From CAYMRB01 sp964392615 (lineage in GTDB: Bacteria > Planctomycetota > UBA8108), in the NCBI GenBank assembly GCA_964392615.1, contig CAYMRB010000449.1:1-8139 (forward strand): a DNA stretch of 8,139 nucleotides, given 5' to 3'. Shown one piece after another: positions 1 to 5,415 of the stretch. The translations under genes and the position numbers were made by a program. Below the pieces are notes generated by a model. That model was not told where the DNA came from. It did not search any database and saw only the letters and a program-made list of their open reading frames with translations. The stretch's first letter is position 1; every line of letters starts with the position of its first letter.

Positions 1-915
1 GCGACGCTCGCTGGAGGATCGGTCGAGCTGCAAGCGTCGCCCTTCTATCACCCGAGCTCGGACGTCACGCATCTCGGCACGCTGTGGGAGCTGCGCGATA
101 GCGAAGGATCGTACGATCTGACGCCGACCTTGGTGCTGTATACCGCCGAGAGCAAGACGCGACTCACGCTCGCGATGGGGCGCCTGCTCCCCGGCCGCTC
201 ATACGTCTGGCGCGTCACGTACGTCGGCTCGAACCTGACGCCGCTTCCGACGAGCGAGGAGACGTCGTTCGTCGTGCCGCCTCAGGACCAGGAGATCATC
301 TCGGTCGATCTCGAGTCGCTGTTCAACCGCGATATCGTCGCATCCGCTGCAGACGATGCGGGCGACGGTCTCGACGACAGCGGCGGCCTTCTCGTCGTCG
401 ACGGATTCGACGGCACGGCGGAGCCGTCGAGCGAAAGTCGTGGCCTGCCCCGCGATCGTCGTATCGGCGCGCATGTGCTGGCGCCGTATGACGGCCCGAA
501 CGCCATCCATCTCGCGCCGAGCGCGGAGCCTGTCGTGATCGACCTTCCGCGGGGGCGCTACCATGCGCTGCGCTTCCTCGTCACGGGAGGCGACGGACGC
601 ACCGATGCGCCGCTCGAGCTCTCCTTCGCCGACGGCACGAGCGCCACGAGACAGCTCGCCTGCGACGATTGGTTCGAGGATCCGCCACCCCACGGTCGGC
701 TGCGCGAGGATGCGACGCCCGTCTGGAACGGCATGGACCGGATGTACGACGGCAAGTGGGAGAACCGCGACGACGCGGCGGTCTTCGAACACGTCGTGCT
801 GGTCGACGCGTCGAAGGTGCTCGTCTCGGTGAAGCTCGACATGCCGCGTGCGCACTTCGCCAGCCCGAAGACGCGCTGCAATATCCTGGCGCTCACCGGC
901 CTGCGCCAGCCGTAG
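1..915 (+). CDS. C-terminal part of a large, probably extracellular protein with an FnIII-like module and an unrecognised C-terminal module (5' end outside window)
   Basis: The frame is open from the first base and ends at TAG 913-915, so only the last 304 residues are seen; the Met codon at 130 is internal. Residues 1 to about 93 read like a fibronectin-III-type beta-sandwich, with 'GTLWELRD', a run of alternating hydrophobics and a 'YVWRVTYVG' strand near residue 68, a pattern common in large planctomycete surface proteins. From about residue 97 there is a second module of some 200 residues: 'VDLESLFNRDIVA', 'LLVVDGFDGT', 'YHALRFLVTGGDG', 'LELSFADGT', and an acidic-aromatic 'CDDWFED' at 221-227. 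It is rich in predicted beta strands and looks like a non-catalytic, perhaps ligand-binding, domain; I cannot assign it to a named family. No sorting signal or membrane segment is visible at the C-terminus. The missing N-terminal part probably carries the main function. Being coding is near certain; the role is unknown. Confidence 0.8.
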   Translation, partial: ATLAGGSVELQASPFYHPSSDVTHLGTLWELRDSEGSYDLTPTLVLYTAESKTRLTLAMGRLLPGRSYVWRVTYVGSNLTPLPTSEETSFVVPPQDQEIISVDLESLFNRDIVASAADDAGDGLDDSGGLLVVDGFDGTAEPSSESRGLPRDRRIGAHVLAPYDGPNAIHLAPSAEPVVIDLPRGRYHALRFLVTGGDGRTDAPLELSFADGTSATRQLACDDWFEDPPPHGRLREDATPVWNGMDRMYDGKWENRDDAAVFEHVVLVDASKVLVSVKLDMPRAHFASPKTRCNILALTGLRQP

Positions 916-956
916 CGAAGCAAATCTACGGGACAGGCGGACCGCGACTGCGTAGG

Positions 957-1014
957 CTCGGGGAAGAGGCGACGGCGAGCGCTCCGTCCCGAGTCGAGGC
1001 CGTCGTGTCGACGG
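957..1014 (+). terminator. Possible hairpins between the first two genes
   Basis: The 132-base gap after the first gene contains a two-part stem, CTCGG 957-961 with CCGAG 989-993, stacked outside GACGG 971-975 with CCGTC 984-988. A second compact hairpin, CCGTCG 1000-1005 with CGACGG 1009-1014, has a 3-base loop. No T-tract follows either one, so they are not classical intrinsic terminators. They could be chance structure in GC-rich DNA or could slow transcription leaving the upstream gene. Confidence 0.2.
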
Positions 1015-1037
1015 AAGACAGGCCGCGAAGCTCACCC

Positions 1038-1042
1038 GGAGG
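1038..1042 (+). promoter_or_regulatory. Ribosome binding site of the DUF1566 gene
   Basis: GGAGG lies 5 bases before ATG 1048. It decides that start over the overlapping GTG at 1042, whose first base is the last base of this site. Confidence 0.75.
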
Positions 1043-1047
1043 TGACC

Positions 1048-1686
1048 ATGCGACGCTACGCGATCGTGCTTCTGATTCTCGGTGTCGGGTTCGCTATCGG
1101 CAGACTGTCGTCACTTCACTCCGTCGCCGCGGTGGGAGCACCGGTCGCGACCGAGAACGGCGACACGAACGGCGACGGCCGGCGCGACATCACGGACGCG
1201 GTCTATCTCCTGAACTGGCTCTTTCAGGGCGGCCCGGGGCCCGTTCCGTGCGACGCCGTGCAGCCTGCACGGCGCTGGTCCGACAACGGCGACGGAACGG
1301 TCACCGATACCCTGACAGGGTTGATGTGGACGCGCTCGCCCGTCGACCTCGACGGCGACGGCGTGGCGGATGCCTGGAACGACCTGGCCACGTACACGCA
1401 GGCGAATCTCATCGTGCGGGAGCTCGAGCTCGCCGGACACACCGACTGGGGCCTGCCGTCGACATCGGAGATGAGCTCACTGGTCTTGCCGGGCCCCTGG
1501 GGCGATGAGAGCCCGCCGATGTTCGAGCCGGGCGGCGGCATCGCCTGGATCGGCAGCACGAACTGGGGCGACCCGTGCCATGGAGCGCAGCTTGCCGCCG
1601 GCCTAGCCTTCGGCAGCATCGGGCTCGCCGGGAGCGAGGGAAGCGAAGCCTATACCGCCTACGTGCTCGCCGTGCGTTCACCGTAG
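1048..1686 (+). CDS. Exported dockerin-like/DUF1566 (Lcl C-terminal-like) domain protein
   Basis: The 212-residue protein starts at ATG 1048, chosen because GGAGG at 1038-1042 sits 5 bases upstream; the in-frame GTG at 1042 lies inside that ribosome binding site. Residues 4-18 form a hydrophobic signal peptide or anchor after two arginines. Residues 38-65 hold one calcium-loop repeat of dockerin type I (ligand-like D39, N41, D43, D47, D50), followed by 'DAVYLLNWLF', typical of planctomycete proteins. From about residue 76 to the end is a DUF1566 domain: 'WSDNGDGTVTDTLTGLMW' (77-94), an acidic 'DLDGDGVAD' loop (100-108), 'GHTDWGLPS', 'IGSTNW' and a terminal 'YVLAVRSP'. DUF1566 is widespread in secreted bacterial proteins and has no settled biochemical role. 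A complete dockerin has two repeats, and only one is evident here, so it may be a calcium-stabilised linker rather than a cohesin ligand. It is probably extracytoplasmic. The sulfatase gene begins about 43 bases downstream on the same strand, so the two may be cotranscribed. Confidence 0.85.
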   Translation: MRRYAIVLLILGVGFAIGRLSSLHSVAAVGAPVATENGDTNGDGRRDITDAVYLLNWLFQGGPGPVPCDAVQPARRWSDNGDGTVTDTLTGLMWTRSPVDLDGDGVADAWNDLATYTQANLIVRELELAGHTDWGLPSTSEMSSLVLPGPWGDESPPMFEPGGGIAWIGSTNWGDPCHGAQLAAGLAFGSIGLAGSEGSEAYTAYVLAVRSP

Positions 1687-1729
1687 TCGAAACCTCGTAT
1701 CCGCCCTCCAGAGACAGAACCGAGCCGTG

Positions 1730-3976
1730 ATGACGTTTCGCCTTGCCCTTGCCGTTCTGTGCTGCCTCGTCGTCTTGCCCTGTTCAGGAGCTGCCGCGGA
1801 CGAGCGTCCCAATGTGCTGTTCATCGCCGTCGACGACCTGAACGATTGGATCGGCTGCATGAAGGGCCATCCCCAGGCGCAGACGCCGAACATGGACCGG
1901 CTCGCCGCTCGGGGCGTGTTGTTCGCCAACGCCCATTGCGCTGCGCCGGCGTGCAATCCATCGCGCGCCGCCGTGTTCAGCGGCAGGATGCCACGCGTCA
2001 CCGGCGTCTGGTCCAACGGGTCGGGAACGCTGGATCGGCGCTACCCGCAGGCGCGGCTGTTGCCGAAGGCGCTCGCCGACTCGGGCTACCGTGTACTCGG
2101 GACCGGCAAGCTCCTGCACTCGGGCGGCAGGAAGGCGTTCCACGAATACTTCGGTGTCGGACAGAGATGGAGCCCGCTGTCGAAGGACGCGGTCCGGTAT
2201 TCGAAGGAAGAGCTGCCGAGCAAGGGATCCGAGGATCCGCGCCACGTCGTCGAGGACCGGCGCGGTCGGGAGATCGTGTTGCCGCTCAACCGCATGCCCT
2301 CCGACCGCAGGCCGGACGCCAACGACGGCGAGTCGTTCGACTGGGGGCCGTTCGATGTTCCCGACGCGCACTTCGGCGACACACAGATCACCGACTGGGC
2401 GATCGAGAAGCTCGTGCAGGAGCACAGCGCCCCGCTCTTTCTGGCCGTCGGGTACTATCGACCGCACATTCCGCTGTGGACGCCGAAGCGGTTCTTCGAC
2501 CGTTTCGCGGCGACTCCCGCCGAGCTGCCGCCGTTCAAGGCGGACGATCTCGACGACTTGAGCCGGGAGGCAAGGCGCTGGGCGCTGGAGCCCGTGACTG
2601 CCGGAAGCCACGCGACGGTCGTGCGCCATGGGCAATGGCGGGCGGCGATCGAGGCCTACCTCGCGTGTGTCACGTACGTGGACTACGAAATCGGCCGGTT
2701 GCTGGACGCGCTGGACGCCTCGCCGATTGGCGACAACACCGCCATCGTGCTATGGTCCGATCACGGCTGGCACCTCGGCGAGAAGCAGCACTGGGGCAAG
2801 TGGACCGGCTGGGAGCGTTCGACGAAGGTGCCGCTGATCATCGTGCCGCCGAAGACTTCAGCCGGGAGCTTCGCCCGCGGTGGATCGCGTTGCGATCAGC
2901 CGGTCGGTCTCATCGATCTGTACCCGACGCTCACCGAGATCTGCCGCGCCGAGGGGCCCACGGCGCTCGATGGGAAGTCGCTCGTGCCGCTCCTGCGCGA
3001 CCCCGGCCGCAGCACCAGTCGAGCGGTTCTGACGATGTTCGATGCGGGCAACGCCTCGCTGCGCACCGAGCGCTGGCGGTACATTCGCTACGCGGATGGT
3101 TCCGAGGAGCTCTACGACCATCGCCTCGATCCGAACGAGTGGAACAACCTCGCGGCAGCCGACGGCCACGAGGCGCAGATCCGGTCCTTGCGGCAACGAC
3201 TGGCAGATTGCGGCTACGTGGCGCCCGAGCCAACCGAGAGCGCACGGCTCTTCCGCCGACTGGATGCGGCGCCATGGCGCGAGGTGTTCTCCGATCCGTG
3301 CACGGGAGACTGGCGCGATCGCTGGACGTTGGACGGCCTGAAGGCGAACGTCACCAACACGCCGACCGGCATGAAGTTCACGGCAGGGCCGACGCGAGGG
3401 GAGAACGCGTCGCACGCGGTGCTGTGGACGAAGGAGAGCTTCGAGGGCGATATCCGTCTCGACTACGAGTACACCAAGCTCGACGACGCGACGGAAGCGG
3501 TCACGATCCTCTTCCTGCAGGCGACCGGTAGCGGTGCCCCGGGCTACGACAAGGACATCTCCCGCTGGGCGGATCGGCGTCAGGTGCCCGCGATGAAGAC
3601 CTACTTCAACCACATGCACCTGCATCACATCAGCTACGCAGCCTTCGACATCGGCAATACGAACGCGCGCAAGGACTACATCCGCGCGCGGCGATACATG
3701 CCGGAGTCGGGCAAGGGCTTGGCCGGAACGGGACTGAAGCCGGACTACTCCGAGACGGGGCTGTTTCGGAAGGGCGCGCTCTACAGGATCACGGTGATCA
3801 AGAAGGGCGACGATCTCCTCATGCGCATCCGAGACCAATGGAAGGCGAAGCTCTGCCACTGGAAGACCGACGCGCTGCCGCCGATCCTCGAGGGACGCGT
3901 GGGACTGCGGCACATGTGGACACGCAGCGCGAGGTATCGCGACTTCCGCATCTCCCGACTCGACGTCAGGCGATGA
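1730..3976 (+). CDS. Exported formylglycine-dependent sulfatase fused to a C-terminal DUF1961 domain
   Basis: The 748-residue protein is numbered here from ATG 1730; a GTG directly before it at 1727 is an alternative start, and neither has a strong ribosome binding site. Residues 1-24 are a Sec signal peptide with a likely cut after 'GAAA'. Residues 26 to about 475 are a type I sulfatase of the iduronate-2-sulfatase/choline-sulfatase-like kind. Metal ligands D35-D36 lie in 'NVLFIAVDDLND'. The catalytic motif is C75-N-P-S-R79, where C75 would become formylglycine. 'WSDHGWHLGEKQHWGKW' (342-358) supplies Asp344, His345 and the conserved Lys. The familiar closing 'LYDHRLDPNEWNNLA' is at 461-475. 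After a short linker, residues 518-745 match DUF1961, with 'YFNHMHLHHISY' (625-636), 'DYIRARRYM' (649-657), 'YRITVIKKGDDLLMRI' and 'GRVGLRHMWTRSARYRDFRI'. DUF1961 includes Bacillus subtilis YesU, a galectin-like jelly-roll protein from a pectin-use locus. The inferred role is desulfation of an extracellular polysaccharide, with the second domain binding or acting on the same glycan; the substrate is unknown. No formylglycine-generating enzyme is encoded in the window. Confidence 0.93.
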   Translation: MTFRLALAVLCCLVVLPCSGAAADERPNVLFIAVDDLNDWIGCMKGHPQAQTPNMDRLAARGVLFANAHCAAPACNPSRAAVFSGRMPRVTGVWSNGSGTLDRRYPQARLLPKALADSGYRVLGTGKLLHSGGRKAFHEYFGVGQRWSPLSKDAVRYSKEELPSKGSEDPRHVVEDRRGREIVLPLNRMPSDRRPDANDGESFDWGPFDVPDAHFGDTQITDWAIEKLVQEHSAPLFLAVGYYRPHIPLWTPKRFFDRFAATPAELPPFKADDLDDLSREARRWALEPVTAGSHATVVRHGQWRAAIEAYLACVTYVDYEIGRLLDALDASPIGDNTAIVLWSDHGWHLGEKQHWGKWTGWERSTKVPLIIVPPKTSAGSFARGGSRCDQPVGLIDLYPTLTEICRAEGPTALDGKSLVPLLRDPGRSTSRAVLTMFDAGNASLRTERWRYIRYADGSEELYDHRLDPNEWNNLAAADGHEAQIRSLRQRLADCGYVAPEPTESARLFRRLDAAPWREVFSDPCTGDWRDRWTLDGLKANVTNTPTGMKFTAGPTRGENASHAVLWTKESFEGDIRLDYEYTKLDDATEAVTILFLQATGSGAPGYDKDISRWADRRQVPAMKTYFNHMHLHHISYAAFDIGNTNARKDYIRARRYMPESGKGLAGTGLKPDYSETGLFRKGALYRITVIKKGDDLLMRIRDQWKAKLCHWKTDALPPILEGRVGLRHMWTRSARYRDFRISRLDVRR

Positions 3977-3980
3977 TGTC
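3962..3980. terminator. Short hairpin spanning both convergent stop codons
   Basis: GACGTCA 3962-3968 can pair with TGATGTC 3974-3980 around a 5-base loop: 7 pairs, one being a G-U wobble in the plus-strand RNA and a C-A mismatch in the minus-strand RNA. The plus-strand stop TGA (3974-3976) and the minus-strand stop (3968-3966) face each other across the stem. No T-tract follows on either side, so a terminator role is only a suggestion. Confidence 0.22.
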
Positions 3981-5399
3981 CCGCACCACGCGACACTCGA
4001 GGACTCCTGTGAGCCTCTGATCGAGCCCTTGAAACGGGAAGGTCAGCCGCTCGTGATCGATTCCGAGGAGGTGCAGCATCGTGGCGTGAAGATCGCGCAC
4101 GTGGACGGGGTCCGCGACGACGTTGTAGCTGAAATCGTCGGTCTCCCCGTAGTGGATCCCGCCCCGGATGCCGCCGCCGGCGAGCCAGCCCGAGAAGCAC
4201 CGCGGGTGGTGGTCGCGACCGTAGACGTCGCGCGTGATGTTGCCCTGACCGAATACGGTGCGACCGAACTCGCCGACGAACACCACGAGCGTGTCGTCGA
4301 GCAGCCCGCGCGCCTTCAGGTCCTTGAGCAGTGCAGCCGTCGGCTGGTCGACGTCGAGGCACTGCCCGCGCATATTGTCGGGAAGGCGGGAGTGGTGATC
4401 CCAGCCGCGGTGAAACAGCTGGATGAACCGAACGTCGCGCTCGGCCATCCTGCGAGCGAGCAGGCAGTTCCGCGCATAGGAGCCCGGCTTGTGGACCTCG
4501 GGCCCGTACAGGTCGAGGATCGCCTTCGGCTCCTCGGAGATGTCCGTCAGCTCCGGAACCGAGGCCTGCATCCGAAACGCCATCTCCTGCTGGGCGACCG
4601 TCGTCTGGATCTCCGGGTCCCCGAGCTCCGCGTAGTGCTTCTCGTTGAGCTCGGCGAGCGAATCCAGCATGCGTCGCCTGACTCGCCGGTCGACGCCCTG
4701 CGGATTGGACAGGAACAGCACCGGGTCGCCGCTCGTCTGGAACGACGTGCCCTGATGCAGCGAGGGAAGGAACCCGCTCCCCCACAGCCGAGCGTAGAGC
4801 GCCTGCACGTTCACCTTGCCGCGCCAGAACGCCGAGGGAATCACGACGAAATCCGGCAGGTCCCGGTTCAGCGATCCCAGTCCGTAGCTCAGCCACGCTC
4901 CCATGCTCGGCTTGCCGGGGATCTCCGCGCCCGTGCAGAACGAGGTCTTGCCCGGATCGTGATTGATAGCGTCCGTGTTGAACGAGTGAACCAGGCACAG
5001 ATCGTCGGCGACGCTCGAGAGGTGCGGAAGCAGCTCGCTCATCCAGACGCCGCTCTTGCCCTGCCGGGAGAACGAGAATCTCGACGGCGCGATGAGCTGC
5101 TGTCGCCCCCGGGTCATCGTCGTGACGCGCTGGCCGCGACTCACCGACTTCGGCAGCTCGGCGCGGAACATCTTGTGGAGGTCCGGCTTGTGGTCGAACA
5201 GATCGACCTGGCTCGGGGCGCCGGCCATGAACAGAAAGATCACCCGCTTCGCCTTCGCCGGGTGATGGAGCCCGAGCGTGGCCGCACCGCCGACTCGGGG
5301 CACGAGGGATGCGAGCGCAGCTGCACCGAGGCCCATGCCCGACTTCAGCAGGAAGGATCGACGCGACTGGAGAGTGTCGGCTGTAGCAAGATCGTTCAT
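3966..5399 (-). CDS. Tat-exported DUF1501 protein (alkaline phosphatase/sulfatase-like superfamily)
   Basis: This 477-residue protein has the usual length for DUF1501. ATG 5399 gives a clean N-terminal Tat signal, 'SRRSFLLKSGMGLGAAALASL' beginning at residue 12, implying export of a folded protein. Family landmarks follow: 'KRVIFLFMAGAPSQVDLFDHKPDL' near 52-75, 'FCTGAEIPGKPSMGAWLSYGLGSLNRDLPDFVVIP' in the first half, 'GEFGRT' near 376, 'GRDHHPRCFSGWLAGGGIRGG' from 394, and 'LHATMLHLLGIDHERLTFPFQGLDQRLTGV' near the end. DUF1501 proteins share a fold with alkaline phosphatases and sulfatases, but no catalytic activity is established and there is no sulfatase C-x-P-S-R motif here. The start lies 16 bases after the stop of the cytochrome-like gene with only a weak binding site, so expression is probably coupled to that gene. 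The 3' end overlaps the converging sulfatase gene by 11 bases. The family call is secure; the function is unknown. Confidence 0.93.
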   Translation of the reverse strand: MNDLATADTLQSRRSFLLKSGMGLGAAALASLVPRVGGAATLGLHHPAKAKRVIFLFMAGAPSQVDLFDHKPDLHKMFRAELPKSVSRGQRVTTMTRGRQQLIAPSRFSFSRQGKSGVWMSELLPHLSSVADDLCLVHSFNTDAINHDPGKTSFCTGAEIPGKPSMGAWLSYGLGSLNRDLPDFVVIPSAFWRGKVNVQALYARLWGSGFLPSLHQGTSFQTSGDPVLFLSNPQGVDRRVRRRMLDSLAELNEKHYAELGDPEIQTTVAQQEMAFRMQASVPELTDISEEPKAILDLYGPEVHKPGSYARNCLLARRMAERDVRFIQLFHRGWDHHSRLPDNMRGQCLDVDQPTAALLKDLKARGLLDDTLVVFVGEFGRTVFGQGNITRDVYGRDHHPRCFSGWLAGGGIRGGIHYGETDDFSYNVVADPVHVRDLHATMLHLLGIDHERLTFPFQGLDQRLTGVLECRVVRDIIA

Positions 5400-5415
5400 C
5401 GTTTCGCCGCTCGCG

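Noticed and set aside
1042..1047. GTG 1042 as start of the DUF1566 gene
   Set aside because: It overlaps the GGAGG ribosome binding site that serves ATG 1048.
1775..1795. Possible lipobox ('VLPC') in the sulfatase signal peptide
   Set aside because: Proline just before the cysteine does not fit the lipoprotein consensus, and 'GAAA' gives a good ordinary signal-peptidase site.
1759..3531. A 590-codon open frame in another plus-strand frame across the sulfatase
   Set aside because: Arg- and Ala-rich composition with no domain; the sulfatase frame has all catalytic motifs.
2858..3913. A 351-codon minus-strand frame opposite the sulfatase C-terminal half, with related frames at 1784-2635 and 3781-4998
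   Set aside because: No recognisable domain and no ribosome binding site that I could find; shadows of the sulfatase and DUF1501 genes.
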